This document shows, piece by piece, positions 1-7,324 of a DNA stretch of 15,690 bases. The stretch's first letter is position 1. Each line of letters opens with the position of its first letter. Made by a program: the position numbers and the translations under genes. Source of the stretch: Bdellovibrionaceae bacterium UBA2351 (GTDB lineage Bacteria; Bdellovibrionota; Bdellovibrionia; Bdellovibrionales; Bdellovibrionaceae); the NCBI GenBank assembly GCA_002344565.1, contig DDTZ01000190.1:1-15690 (forward strand), in the 5' to 3' direction. The notes beneath the pieces are model-generated. The model worked only from the letters and a program-made list of their open reading frames with translations, was not told the origin of the DNA and ran no database searches.

Positions 1-93
1 TTCCATCAGCTATATGTATTGTTAACCGTGCTATGGGCAGTCAGTTTAAGTTTCCTATTCCTAGTTCAAATGTTTGCAAAAGTACTGGGTTAG
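1..93 (+). CDS. C-terminal end of an unidentified membrane protein (partial)
   Basis: Frame 1 is open from the first base to a TAG at 91-93 and encodes 30 residues rich in Leu, Val, Phe and Trp. They read as one membrane-spanning helix followed by a short tail ending in Lys-Val-Leu-Gly. The gene begins before the window, so neither family nor function can be read. The stop falls 11 bp before the chosen rsmJ start, which is the spacing expected inside an operon. It also argues against a longer rsmJ reading frame starting at 33, which would overlap it by about 60 bp. A chance open frame of 31 codons is possible, so confidence is moderate. Confidence 0.45.
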   Translation, partial: FHQLYVLLTVLWAVSLSFLFLVQMFAKVLG

Positions 94-104
94 TTGGCGG
101 TTTC

Positions 105-896
105 ATGAATCCAAAGACGGTTTATTTTCTGCATGACCAGACCGATACCCATCCGAAGATAACTGAATTTCTGAAACCGTTTTATACGTTAATTGATGAA
201 GATTTAGTTTTTTCGTTTGAAGGCCTGAAAACCAAAGACTTGTATGCGCAAATAGATATGCGTTTGGAGACGACACCCTTCGACTTCTTGCTGATTCAGT
301 ATGATAATCAGTTGGAACTTTTTGATGCTGAAAAGCGTAGAATTCGAATCGATTTTGACAATGATAAGCTTAGCTACGCCCGTAAAGTGATTGTTAAAGA
401 TCCATTCTTGCGCGCTATTGGGCAAAGTCGCACACGCGTTTTAGACGTGTCAGCGGGGTTAGCGATCGATTCTGTGTTCCTATCACAACACGGTCATAAT
501 GTGACGGCTCTCGAAAGAAACCCGCTATTATTCACGCTGCTTAATCACGCTAAGCAAACGTCAGAAAGTTTGAAAAAAAGAAATATCGAATTTAAATTTG
601 GTGATTCAGCAGAGTTCGTTAGATTCCTGGCGACTAAGGGCGAATTTGACTGTATCTATTTTGATCCCATGTTCCCTGATAAAGCTAAATCGGCGTTGCC
701 TAAACAAGAGATGGTTTTGTTCCGTCACCTCGTAGGCAATGACATGGATTCAGAAGCCGTGCTTGAAACGCTGTTGAAATCGGGCAGTCGTGTGGTGGTC
801 AAACGACCGGCTCATGCAGGACCAATCGGTTTTAAACCAACGAATGCTTATGAATCTAAATTAATTCGATTCGATATTTATGACAACGGTCTATAA
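105..896 (+). CDS. rsmJ: RsmJ-type 16S rRNA guanine-N2 methyltransferase
   Basis: A predicted cytoplasmic SAM-dependent methylase of the RsmJ (YhiQ) family, which in E. coli makes m2G1516 in 16S rRNA. The SAM-binding motif I is Leu-Asp-Val-Ser-Ala-Gly-Leu (residues 113-119). An acidic loop with Glu-Arg-Asn-Pro follows near residue 137. The family signature Asp-Pro-Met-Phe-Pro is at 187-191, with a nearby Lys-Ser-Ala-Leu, and Val-Val-Lys-Arg-Pro ends near 235. The frame is open upstream to 33, but the ATG at 105 gives 263 residues (E. coli RsmJ is about 250), starts directly before the conserved part, and follows a GGCGG at 96-100. The motif I glycine usually found after Gly-Leu is Ala here, a mild deviation. 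The stop overlaps the ribosome binding site of the next gene, so the two are probably cotranscribed. Confidence 0.85.
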   Translation: MNPKTVYFLHDQTDTHPKITEFLKPFYTLIDEDLVFSFEGLKTKDLYAQIDMRLETTPFDFLLIQYDNQLELFDAEKRRIRIDFDNDKLSYARKVIVKDPFLRAIGQSRTRVLDVSAGLAIDSVFLSQHGHNVTALERNPLLFTLLNHAKQTSESLKKRNIEFKFGDSAEFVRFLATKGEFDCIYFDPMFPDKAKSALPKQEMVLFRHLVGNDMDSEAVLETLLKSGSRVVVKRPAHAGPIGFKPTNAYESKLIRFDIYDNGL

Positions 897-908
897 GGAG
901 TTCTCACG

Positions 909-2060
909 ATGCTTATTTTCACTATTAATGTTTTTTTAGTTTTGTGGGCTCTTCATCAGTTTGGTCTTTTGCGTTCAATGGGGCCAATCAGAACATCTCG
1001 TTTAGAAAAACCGGGTGTCGAGTTAATGGATTATTTTGTTCCGTCGATTCTTTTGGGCTTTGTAGCTACAAGCTGGCGAGTAGAGTTTATCAAGCAGTCT
1101 CAGCTTTGGCGTTCGCAGGTTTGGGATTTCAGACGGTTTTTATTCAGCAGCTCGCAAACACTGCTGAGTTTCTTTTGGCTCATGTTGTGTTTGGCCTTAT
1201 TTTTAGAAGTTAATGGTATGTTTGTTGTCGGGCTAGGTTTGATTCTGTTTATGATTGGCTATATCCCTCGGTTGAAAAACATTCCGATCGTCCCATGGCT
1301 AGGATCCTTTGTCTATTTCGGACTGACTCTTTACTTTTTAGGGCTAGCGTTTCAGAACTCTGGCCTAATGATGCAGTATCTGATGGATTCTGAAATCGTA
1401 TTTTTCTTTACAATTGATTCGATCATTAACTGGGCCAGCGTATTTTTAATCAGTACGCTAGTTGGTTTCTTTGTGCCCGTTCAGGGTTGGTCATTTGTTG
1501 TAACGTATTTGCTATACTTAAATTCACAAGCCTCGTTTTTGATATTCGTGTTTATGGTCGTTGGGGAGTTGTTGGGAACGGCATTGAGTTTAATGATGTA
1601 CGCTCGCTCTTGGGACACTTTCTATAGAAAGAAAACTCAGGGGCTATTTGTTTCGGTGATCGGGTACCTAATTGCATTTGCGGTCGGAGCTTTGGTGTGG
1701 CGTTATTTTTTCAGCTTTGGGGCTTCTTACAATCAATTGATTGTGCTGAAATGGATTTACCTAGGGACTCTGTTTCTGTTGTTAGCCGGACTTTATGTAA
1801 CAATTATGACTTGGGGTCATTTCGCTGCGGCAAAACAGGATAAAGAGGTCGTGGTTTCTGACGCAGGATTGATACAGGAGCTTAAGACGGCGGGCGATGT
1901 GGTAACGGTGTTTATTGTGTCTCAGTTAAAACAGCGTCGAGAGAAATTATTGGGATACAAAAGTGATCTTGATGGTGATCCAGAGAGCCGCAACAAAATA
2001 CCTCTGTTTGTCCTGAATCAGTTCGAGGCCGAAATTAAAATTATCGACAGCTTAAAATAG
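909..2060 (+). CDS. Polytopic inner-membrane protein with cytoplasmic helical tail
   Basis: The family is not firmly recognised. The 383-residue protein has about nine or ten hydrophobic segments (near residues 3-20, 41-55, 84-101, 103-118, 130-148, 172-190, 195-232, 245-266 and 278-300). A charged, helical C-terminal tail of about 80 residues follows. Phe-Met-Val-Val-Gly-Glu-Leu-Leu-Gly-Thr-Ala (215-225), followed by a Tyr-Arg-Lys-Lys loop and another membrane segment, faintly recalls the Gly-Ala-Asn-Ile-Gly-Thr-Thr repeat of Na/Pi cotransporters. Those proteins also often end in a PhoU-like helical tail. This is only a weak resemblance, and the Gln-Ser-Ser motif of true Na/Pi transporters is absent. 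AAGGAG at 895-900 is a strong ribosome binding site and overlaps the rsmJ stop, so translation is probably coupled. The next gene starts 19 bp downstream. Confidence 0.8.
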   Translation: MLIFTINVFLVLWALHQFGLLRSMGPIRTSRLEKPGVELMDYFVPSILLGFVATSWRVEFIKQSQLWRSQVWDFRRFLFSSSQTLLSFFWLMLCLALFLEVNGMFVVGLGLILFMIGYIPRLKNIPIVPWLGSFVYFGLTLYFLGLAFQNSGLMMQYLMDSEIVFFFTIDSIINWASVFLISTLVGFFVPVQGWSFVVTYLLYLNSQASFLIFVFMVVGELLGTALSLMMYARSWDTFYRKKTQGLFVSVIGYLIAFAVGALVWRYFFSFGASYNQLIVLKWIYLGTLFLLLAGLYVTIMTWGHFAAAKQDKEVVVSDAGLIQELKTAGDVVTVFIVSQLKQRREKLLGYKSDLDGDPESRNKIPLFVLNQFEAEIKIIDSLK

Positions 2061-2079
2061 TAGGTTATGATTAAACTCT

Positions 2080-2973
2080 ATGAGTTCGGACGTCCAGGAT
2101 TTGGTAGAGAAAATCAAAGAATTAGAGAATCAGTTATTGGCAAAAGATAACGAGCTATTTGGTTATCAAAAAACAGTAAGTCTATTAAATACAGAGATTG
2201 AAAAACTGATTGCTAAGGTGTCGGATCAGTTGAAACTAGCGCAAGATATTCAGAAGTTTTTACAGCCGACAAGTATTCCCATAATTCAGGGTATTGATTT
2301 CAGTACCAAGTTTTTATCGGGAAATCGATTTGGTGGAAACTATTACGATATCTTTGAGCACCAGGATAAACTTAAAATTTCAATTCTTCTGTCTAGTGCC
2401 TCGGGTTACAGTGTATCTTCACACGTTCTATCCATTTTAATTAAGATGTCCACGATTCGCGAAATTCGTAAAGGCACCTCAAATGAAAAGATCCTAGAGT
2501 TGATTTTTTCTGAATTGGCACCGATGCTAGGCGAAAAAGACGGCGCGAGCTTATTTTTGGGTACTATCGACAAACGGACCTATCAGTTCAATTACTCACG
2601 GTCGGGCAGTTTTTATGCTTATCATCAAATCTATGGTCGCGAAACCTTGACCGAGCTATCGGAAACACAGCCGGTCCTAACCAGCAAATTTAATTCTGCG
2701 TTCCAATCGCGACAAACGACGCTGAACCAGTTTGATCGTCTGGTTATCCTGACTCAGGGGATTTTAGAGAATAAAACTAAAACGGGTGTTTCATGGCCCG
2801 AGACGTCGTTAAAAGAATCTATTCGCAAGGCGCCAAAAAAAGGAGTTCATGAGTTACGCAATGAAATCCTCTTTCAAAACGAAAAATATTTGGACGGAAA
2901 TGAACTAGATTATGACGTTACTGTTCTAGTCGCAGAGGTCAAGGATCCTGTTATTAAACTTGCGACTCCGTAA
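2080..2973 (+). CDS. SpoIIE/RsbU-like PP2C-family protein, probably inactive as a phosphatase
   Basis: Residues 1-50 form a predicted coiled coil. Residues 52-288 follow the SpoIIE/RsbU pattern: the Ala-Gln-Asp-Ile-Gln-Lys-Phe-Leu-Gln-Pro entry (54-63), Gly-Gly-Asn-Tyr-Tyr-Asp (85-90), Ser-Gly-Tyr-Ser (108-111), Leu-Thr-Gln-Gly (224-227) and Tyr-Asp-Val-Thr-Val-Leu (278-283). Active family members bind Mn/Mg through Asp in GGDYYD, Asp in DVSGHG, Asp in TDG and the Asp pair of DDxT. Here these are Asn87, Ser106, Gln226 and Tyr278, with only Asp279 left. The domain therefore looks like a pseudophosphatase that may act as a binding partner in a partner-switching or signalling pathway. The frame is intact and has no sign of decay, so it appears to be kept by selection. 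No strong Shine-Dalgarno precedes the ATG. It is likely in an operon with the membrane protein before it. Confidence 0.8.
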   Translation: MSSDVQDLVEKIKELENQLLAKDNELFGYQKTVSLLNTEIEKLIAKVSDQLKLAQDIQKFLQPTSIPIIQGIDFSTKFLSGNRFGGNYYDIFEHQDKLKISILLSSASGYSVSSHVLSILIKMSTIREIRKGTSNEKILELIFSELAPMLGEKDGASLFLGTIDKRTYQFNYSRSGSFYAYHQIYGRETLTELSETQPVLTSKFNSAFQSRQTTLNQFDRLVILTQGILENKTKTGVSWPETSLKESIRKAPKKGVHELRNEILFQNEKYLDGNELDYDVTVLVAEVKDPVIKLATP

Positions 2974-2991
2974 GGACTTTGTTACTTTAAA

Positions 2992-3005
2992 AAATAAATT
3001 TATTT
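2992..3005. repeat. 14-bp AT-only perfect palindrome before citrate synthase
   Basis: AAATAAA/TTTATTT is a perfect palindrome lying in the 48-bp gap 16 bp before the citrate synthase ATG. It could be a protein-binding site or simply AT-rich promoter DNA. I found no convincing -35/-10 pair in the gap: TTGTTA at 2979-2984 is paired only with weak hexamers. Its position between an unrelated regulator gene and a central-metabolism gene is where a promoter is expected. Confidence 0.3.
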
Positions 3006-3021
3006 CATTCGGAAGGTAATT

Positions 3022-4167
3022 ATGGCAACGGAAGTTCAAGTTTTTGAAGGCGCATTAGATAAGGGCTTAGAAGGAATCGTAGCATGTACGACGTCAGTTT
3101 CCTCTATCGTAGGTAATACTCTTAATTTTCGTGGTTATACGATTGAAGATTTAGCTCAAAATTCTACATTTGAAGAAGTAGTATATTTGCTCTGGAATAA
3201 TAAGCTGCCGAATGCTAACGAACTCGAGACTTTCAAAGCCGCACTTCATAAAGAAACAGTGTTAAGCGCTGATTTTGTTAAAATCCTAAAAACAATTCCA
3301 ACCAAAGGCGTTCATCCAATGGCCTGGTTACGCACAGCCGTTTCATTAACTGCACATTTAGATGCGGATGCTAATGACATGTCTGAAGCGGCTAACAAGC
3401 GTAAGGCGATGAGTCTAACGGGTAAGATGGGAACAATCGTTTGCGCATTCGATGCTATCCGTAACGGTCGTGAGCCAATTGCTCCAGTAGCTGGAAAAAG
3501 TATCGCTTGGAATTTCATGTACATGCTTGGCGGCGGTAAAGAGCCAGATGCTGAATCAGTAAAAGTATTTGATACATGCTTGATCTTGCACGCTGACCAC
3601 GAATTAAACTGTTCAGCATTCGCAACACGCGTAACAGCATCTTCATTATCTGATCTACACTCTGCGATCGTTTCTGCGATCGGCGCTTTAAAAGGGCCTC
3701 TTCACGGCGGTGCGAATGAACAAGTGATGATTATGTTGAAAAAAATCGGTACAATCGAAAAGGCTCAGCAATTCGTAAAAGATGCTCTTGATGCTAAAGA
3801 AAAAGTAATGGGTATCGGTCACCGTGTGTACAAAAATGGTGATCCACGGGCCGCTATTTTACGAAAAATTTCTGAAAAATTGACTCAAAAAATTGGTGAA
3901 CCACAATGGTATCAAATGTCGACATTGATCGACGATACTATGAACAAAGAAAAAGGTTTAATGCCAAACGTAGATTTCTATTCAGCGACGGTATACTACT
4001 CAATGAAAATTCCTACGGATATTTACACGCCAATTTTCGCGGTATCTCGAATCGCTGGCTGGTGTGCACATGCGTTTGAGCAATATGCTAATAACCGTAT
4101 TTATCGTCCACGCAGTAAATGGCAAGGTAAAGAAGGCCTAACGTGGGCTCCGGTTCAAAGCAGATAG
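3022..4167 (+). CDS. gltA: Citrate synthase
   Basis: Condenses acetyl-CoA and oxaloacetate to citrate, the entry step of the TCA cycle, in the cytoplasm. At 381 residues it is the shorter, Gram-positive/archaeal-like form rather than the roughly 427-residue E. coli type. Active-site signatures are complete: His-Ala-Asp-His-Glu-Leu-Asn (190-196), Gly-Pro-Leu-His-Gly-Gly-Ala-Asn-Glu with His228, Gly-Ile-Gly-His-Arg-Val-Tyr-Lys with His267, Asn-Val-Asp-Phe-Tyr-Ser with Asp318, and a C-terminal Arg-Ile-Tyr-Arg-Pro-Arg. GGAAGG at 3011-3016 is the ribosome binding site. Two TAG stops stand in tandem at its end (4165-4170). A 2-methylcitrate synthase role cannot be ruled out, because that enzyme belongs to the same family, but no prp genes are nearby. 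The HIT gene follows after 32 bp and probably shares its transcript. Confidence 0.93.
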   Translation: MATEVQVFEGALDKGLEGIVACTTSVSSIVGNTLNFRGYTIEDLAQNSTFEEVVYLLWNNKLPNANELETFKAALHKETVLSADFVKILKTIPTKGVHPMAWLRTAVSLTAHLDADANDMSEAANKRKAMSLTGKMGTIVCAFDAIRNGREPIAPVAGKSIAWNFMYMLGGGKEPDAESVKVFDTCLILHADHELNCSAFATRVTASSLSDLHSAIVSAIGALKGPLHGGANEQVMIMLKKIGTIEKAQQFVKDALDAKEKVMGIGHRVYKNGDPRAAILRKISEKLTQKIGEPQWYQMSTLIDDTMNKEKGLMPNVDFYSATVYYSMKIPTDIYTPIFAVSRIAGWCAHAFEQYANNRIYRPRSKWQGKEGLTWAPVQSR

Positions 4168-4199
4168 TAGTCATTTAAAAAACGAATATAGGGATTAGT

Positions 4200-4598
4200 A
4201 TGGCCAGCATTTTTACTAAAATTATTAATGGTGAATTACCGTGTTATAAAGTTTTTGAAGACGATCAATCGATTTCGTTTTTAGCTTTAGATCAGGTGAC
4301 TCGCGGCCATACCTTAGTCGTACCTAAAGTGGAAGTGGATCACTGGGTGGATGTACCTGAAGAAATCTTCTTAAAGGTTCAGTCGAATGCTCAGATGATT
4401 GCTAAAGCGGTTCAAAAGTATACAGAAGCTCCTAGAATCTTGACCGCAACGATCGGTTTCGAGGTTCCCCATTACCATTTGCATTTGGTACCAGGTAAAA
4501 AGCTCGCTGACCTAGACTTTACGAAGGGCAAACGCCTGCCTGCCGAAGAGATGGAAAAAATCCAGAAGGGTATAATTTCGTTCCTAAAGTCTGAATAG
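4200..4598 (+). CDS. HIT-family (histidine triad) nucleotide-binding protein
   Basis: A small cytoplasmic nucleotide hydrolase/transferase of the HIT superfamily, 132 residues. It begins with the usual Ile-Phe-Thr-Lys-Ile-Ile-Asn-Gly-Glu-Leu-Pro (residues 4-14). Gly-His-Thr-Leu-Val-Val-Pro-Lys (36-43) and the triad His91-Tyr-His93-Leu-His95-Leu-Val-Pro follow. The triad supplies the catalytic histidine that attacks the alpha-phosphate of nucleotide conjugates such as adenosine phosphoramidates or ApnA, but the natural substrate cannot be read from sequence. The more usual Asn-x-Gly-x-x-Ala-Gly-Gln strand before the triad is replaced by Thr-Ala-Thr-Ile-Gly-Phe-Glu-Val-Pro, as in the HINT-like subgroup. 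AGGGA at 4190-4194 is a good ribosome binding site. It is probably cotranscribed with citrate synthase. Confidence 0.9.
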   Translation: MASIFTKIINGELPCYKVFEDDQSISFLALDQVTRGHTLVVPKVEVDHWVDVPEEIFLKVQSNAQMIAKAVQKYTEAPRILTATIGFEVPHYHLHLVPGKKLADLDFTKGKRLPAEEMEKIQKGIISFLKSE

Positions 4599-4600
4599 AC

Positions 4601-4627
4601 TTTTGTTTCTTTGTTTTTGTCCGATAA
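4601..4627 (+). promoter_or_regulatory. Candidate flagellar-sigma (FliA-type) promoter of cheD
   Basis: TTTTGTTT (4601-4608), an 11-bp spacer and TCCGATAA (4620-4627) resemble the enterobacterial FliA consensus TAAAGTTT-N11-GCCGATAA, matching 5 of 8 and 7 of 8 with exact spacing. The box ends only 8 nt before the cheD ATG, so the mRNA would be leaderless or nearly so. This agrees with the lack of a Shine-Dalgarno. The consensus is borrowed from E. coli and may differ in this lineage. Confidence 0.4.
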
Positions 4628-4635
4628 GTAGACAG

Positions 4636-5097
4636 ATGAAGAGTCACTATTTATATCCGGGCAATTTAGCTGCCTTTAAAGAAGAGACCGTAATATCCAC
4701 GCTGCTGGGCAGTTGTGTTGCGGTTGCTTTGTATGATCCGGAAACCAAAGTGGGTGGCTTAAATCATTATCTGTTACCCGAACCTACACCGCATGATAAA
4801 ATAAGTCCTCGTTACGGCACGGTTGCTATTGCAGAGCTCATCACTGAACTCAAAAGGCTAGGCGCTAAGCCGGCGAATTTGAAAGCAAAGATTTACGGTG
4901 GTGGTAACGTGATCACTAACGTTTTAAATGGCCCGTCAATTGGTTCTCTAAATATTGCAGTTGCAGAGAAAATACTTAAGCACTTAAATATCCCAATTGT
5001 TGAAAAAAATGTGGGTGGTACTAAGGCTCGAACCATAAAGTTTAACACGACGACATTTACAGTTTTACACCATATTTCGGACGATAAAGCCGCTTAG
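4636..5097 (+). CDS. cheD: CheD chemoreceptor glutamine deamidase
   Basis: Deamidates glutamines on methyl-accepting chemotaxis proteins to glutamates, creating methylation sites for CheR, and in some bacteria binds CheC. The 153-residue protein has Thr-Leu-Leu-Gly-Ser-Cys-Val-Ala-Val with catalytic Cys27, Gly-Gly-Leu-Asn-His-Tyr-Leu-Leu-Pro with His44, and Ser21 at the position of the third catalytic residue (Thr in Thermotoga CheD). Lys-Ile-Tyr-Gly-Gly-Gly-Asn at 85-91 and Val-Gly-Gly-Thr-Lys-Ala-Arg at 126-132 complete the family pattern. A TTG at 4603 in the same frame would add a pyrimidine-rich, unconserved leader, so the ATG at 4636 is preferred. No ribosome binding site is visible. 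A FliA-like promoter ends 8 nt upstream. The likely substrate receptor is encoded 2.3 kb away at 7447. Confidence 0.92.
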   Translation: MKSHYLYPGNLAAFKEETVISTLLGSCVAVALYDPETKVGGLNHYLLPEPTPHDKISPRYGTVAIAELITELKRLGAKPANLKAKIYGGGNVITNVLNGPSIGSLNIAVAEKILKHLNIPIVEKNVGGTKARTIKFNTTTFTVLHHISDDKAA

Positions 5098-5154
5098 TCA
5101 TACATCCCAAAAAGTTTCTTGCTAAATGATAGCTTACATTGTGTATTCAAACTT

Positions 5155-6540
5155 ATGAATTCGTCTCTAACTGATTTTCTGAATAAATTTGAAAAGGCTT
5201 CGAGTGTTTTGACTATGTGGACAACGGCATCGAATTCCGATGCTGGGTATTCATTTGATGCCGCAGTCGATAACAGTTTTAAAGTCGAAAGTTATTTTCA
5301 ATCGAACCTCGCTTTTCGTTTGAAGAGTGCGGAAGTCATGCAATTGGTGACATTGATTCAGCAATCAAAAAAAGCCCAATCAAAGATGGAAAATTGGGAT
5401 GCAGGTGAAATCAAAACTCGCTTTGAAAAAATTAAGAGTATTATTGAATCTAATAAATTGAAACTTGCTGGTGTTGAGGCGCATTTTCAGGGGACCACTA
5501 GACGATTTCAAGTTCAGTGGTCTGTCGAGCCAATGATTCACGTAATTGATAGTCTTTTAGGGAAGATTGAGACGTGCAATGAAGTTTCTCCAAAAGGTTT
5601 AATTGGAGCTATCACGCCCAAAGCCAATTCATTTTATGAAATCGGCTGGCGTATTGTGTATGCACTTTTTCATAAAGATGGAATGGTTGTAAAACCAGCG
5701 ATGGAAACAGCGATCAGTGCCTTGTTGTGGCAAGAGATTCTGAAAGACTGCGAATTGCCGGAAGGGTTAATTAGCTTTGTCTATGGTCCCGGTGACAGCA
5801 TTGGACAATTTTTGATGGACCATCCTGGTGTGCGAAATATATCTTTTTCCGGTAGCTACGATACTTTAAAGAGTTACCCTATTTCGTTAGAAAAGAAATA
5901 TCAGTTATTTTTTAACGGGAAAAACTCAGTTTGCGTCTTGAATGATTTCGATTTTAAAACAGGTATGAAAGATATTTTGCGTTTGTTCGTCGAGCATAAT
6001 GGACGTGGTGTGTTTTCGCCAACGCGTCTGTTCGTTATTGATTCAGCGGAAAAAGAATTCAAACTGGCGCTTGCGGAATATTTGTTAACACTACCTACGT
6101 TAAAATCAATCGATGATGAGTTTGGCTATCTACCGCTCAGAGCAAGTGAAAAAGCTAGGCTGGTGGAATTAAAATCACGGTTTGAATCGGAAGAAGCTAA
6201 AATTATATACGGAAACGAGAACTTTTTGTTCTATTCGGATTTGGCGAACTGTTCAGAGTTGTACCAAGAAAACTTAGAACTGCCGATTTTCAATCTGACT
6301 GGCGTTAAATACGCACACGAAATGACAAAGTGGTTGAATAATAGTCCGTTTGGTCATTCGGTTGTGATATTCGGTCCCGAGGAAAAAACTAGAAAACTAG
6401 GAATGAAATCAGAAGTTGGGCGAGTGATTTTAAACCCAAAACCGCTAAAGAATGAACAGATCAGTCCTGTAAAACTATCCGGCTTTGGCGATGTTTCGTT
6501 CTCTGTACCAAATTCGTTTTACTCCTACACAAAGAATTAA
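5155..6540 (+). CDS. Aldehyde dehydrogenase-fold protein lacking the catalytic Cys and Glu
   Basis: The 461-residue protein follows the NAD(P)-dependent aldehyde dehydrogenase fold. Gly-Leu-Ile-Gly-Ala-Ile-Thr-Pro (148-155) matches the GVIGVITPWN strand. Val-Lys-Pro-Ala (179-182) is the cofactor-binding Lys region, and Ile-Ser-Phe-Ser-Gly-Ser matches ISFTGS. The chemistry is missing. The Glu of ELGGK is Phe252, the nucleophile Cys of GQxC is Val286 (in Asn-Gly-Arg-Gly-Val-Phe-Ser-Pro-Thr-Arg), and the oxyanion Asn after ITPW is Ala157. The frame is intact and full length, so it is not a decaying pseudogene. It may have a structural, cofactor-sensing or other non-dehydrogenase role. A TTG at 5119 is an alternative start. 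ATG 5155 lacks a clear ribosome binding site. It follows cheD by 57 bp and may share its transcript. It ends 6 bp from the end of the convergent bdhA. Confidence 0.82.
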   Translation: MNSSLTDFLNKFEKASSVLTMWTTASNSDAGYSFDAAVDNSFKVESYFQSNLAFRLKSAEVMQLVTLIQQSKKAQSKMENWDAGEIKTRFEKIKSIIESNKLKLAGVEAHFQGTTRRFQVQWSVEPMIHVIDSLLGKIETCNEVSPKGLIGAITPKANSFYEIGWRIVYALFHKDGMVVKPAMETAISALLWQEILKDCELPEGLISFVYGPGDSIGQFLMDHPGVRNISFSGSYDTLKSYPISLEKKYQLFFNGKNSVCVLNDFDFKTGMKDILRLFVEHNGRGVFSPTRLFVIDSAEKEFKLALAEYLLTLPTLKSIDDEFGYLPLRASEKARLVELKSRFESEEAKIIYGNENFLFYSDLANCSELYQENLELPIFNLTGVKYAHEMTKWLNNSPFGHSVVIFGPEEKTRKLGMKSEVGRVILNPKPLKNEQISPVKLSGFGDVSFSVPNSFYSYTKN

Positions 6541-6546
6541 TATCGC

Positions 6547-7317
6547 CTACTGAGACGTCCAACCGCCATCGAGGGTCATCGATGCGCCGGTGATATTTTT
6601 TCCAGCAGGCGAACAAAGGAACAAAACCAATTCGGCAATATCCGAAACTTCTGTGAATGTCTTTGACGGTTGCTTTTCTTCTAAAAGTTTTATGCTGGCT
6701 TGTTCAAAGGAAATATTTTCCTTTTTAGAGCGATCTAAAATTTGATTCTCGACAAGTGGTGTTTTCACCCAGCCTGGACAGATCGAATTGCACGTTACTC
6801 CAGTGCCTGCCGTTTCAAGCGCTACCGTTTTTGATAGACCGATCAAACCGTGTTTTGCTGAAACGTAAGCAGACTTATTTACCGATGCAACTAATCCGTG
6901 AACGGATGAAATGTTAATAATTCGTCCCGATTGCAATTTTTGCTTCAAAAAATTTTGGATGAGTTGAAAAGGGATAGTCAGGTGTAGTTTTAAAAGGAGC
7001 TCCCATTTTTCAATGGGAAAGTCCTGAACGGGAGAAACGAATTGCAAACCCGCATTGTTAATTAGAATCGCGTGCTCCGGCAGTTCAGATAGAAATTTCT
7101 GAAATAATTCGGAATTTGAAAAATCAAGAGAGTGGTACTGAATTTTAACGCCAGTTTGTTTTTTCAAATTTTCGATTTTATCTTTTAATTGGTCTTCCGC
7201 TTCGAGACCTTGCAAAATTAGGTTAATTTTGTGTTTCGCTAGGGTTTGAGCCACGCCCCAACCGATGCCACTTGAACTACCTGTAACTAATGCCCATTGA
7301 TTGCTAAATTGATGCAT
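6547..7317 (-). CDS. bdhA: D-3-hydroxybutyrate dehydrogenase (SDR family)
   Basis: Predicted to interconvert D-3-hydroxybutyrate and acetoacetate with NAD(H), linking polyhydroxybutyrate or ketone-body use to acetyl-CoA. The 256-residue SDR has Thr-Gly-Ser-Ser-Ser-Gly-Ile-Gly (12-19), Asn-Asn-Ala-Gly (87-90), catalytic Ser138, Tyr151 and Lys155 in Tyr-Val-Ser-Ala-Lys-His-Gly, and Cys-Pro-Gly-Trp-Val-Lys-Thr-Pro-Leu-Val (180-189). The features separating this family from general SDRs are present: Ser-Val-His-Gly-Leu-Val, Glu-Lys-Gln-Pro-Ser (214-218), and the Leu-Asp-Gly-Gly-Trp ending. The SDR tetrad Asn is His112, which I recall from some hydroxybutyrate dehydrogenases but which should be checked. 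The frame is open to 7437. ATG 7317 is chosen because it begins seven residues before the Rossmann strand and has a plausible promoter just upstream. Confidence 0.88.
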   Translation of the reverse strand: MHQFSNQWALVTGSSSGIGWGVAQTLAKHKINLILQGLEAEDQLKDKIENLKKQTGVKIQYHSLDFSNSELFQKFLSELPEHAILINNAGLQFVSPVQDFPIEKWELLLKLHLTIPFQLIQNFLKQKLQSGRIINISSVHGLVASVNKSAYVSAKHGLIGLSKTVALETAGTGVTCNSICPGWVKTPLVENQILDRSKKENISFEQASIKLLEEKQPSKTFTEVSDIAELVLFLCSPAGKNITGASMTLDGGWTSQ

Positions 7318-7324
7318 GAATAGA

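Noticed and set aside
33..104. N-terminal extension of rsmJ from the ATG at 33
   Set aside because: It has no ribosome binding site, is not family-like, and overlaps the open frame ending at 93. The ATG at 105 gives the usual RsmJ length.
3312..3524. Minus-strand open frame antisense to citrate synthase
   Set aside because: It lies wholly inside a strongly conserved gene and has no ribosome binding site or recognisable product, so it is a shadow frame. The same holds for minus-strand frames at 204-425, 11876-12073, 12795-13010 and 13294-13605.
5080..5087. GACGATAA as a FliA -10 before the aldehyde dehydrogenase-like gene
   Set aside because: It lies within cheD coding sequence (Asp-Asp-Lys codons). 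The nearest good -35, TACAGTTT at 5058-5065, has a 14-bp spacer, 3 bp too long.
5110..5117. AAAAGTTT, 7 of 8 matches to a FliA -35, before the aldehyde dehydrogenase-like gene
   Set aside because: No acceptable -10 occurs at 10-12 bp downstream.
5155..6540. Aldehyde dehydrogenase-like gene as a degraded pseudogene
   Set aside because: The frame is uninterrupted over 461 codons and keeps fold-defining motifs, so a maintained non-catalytic protein is more likely than decay.
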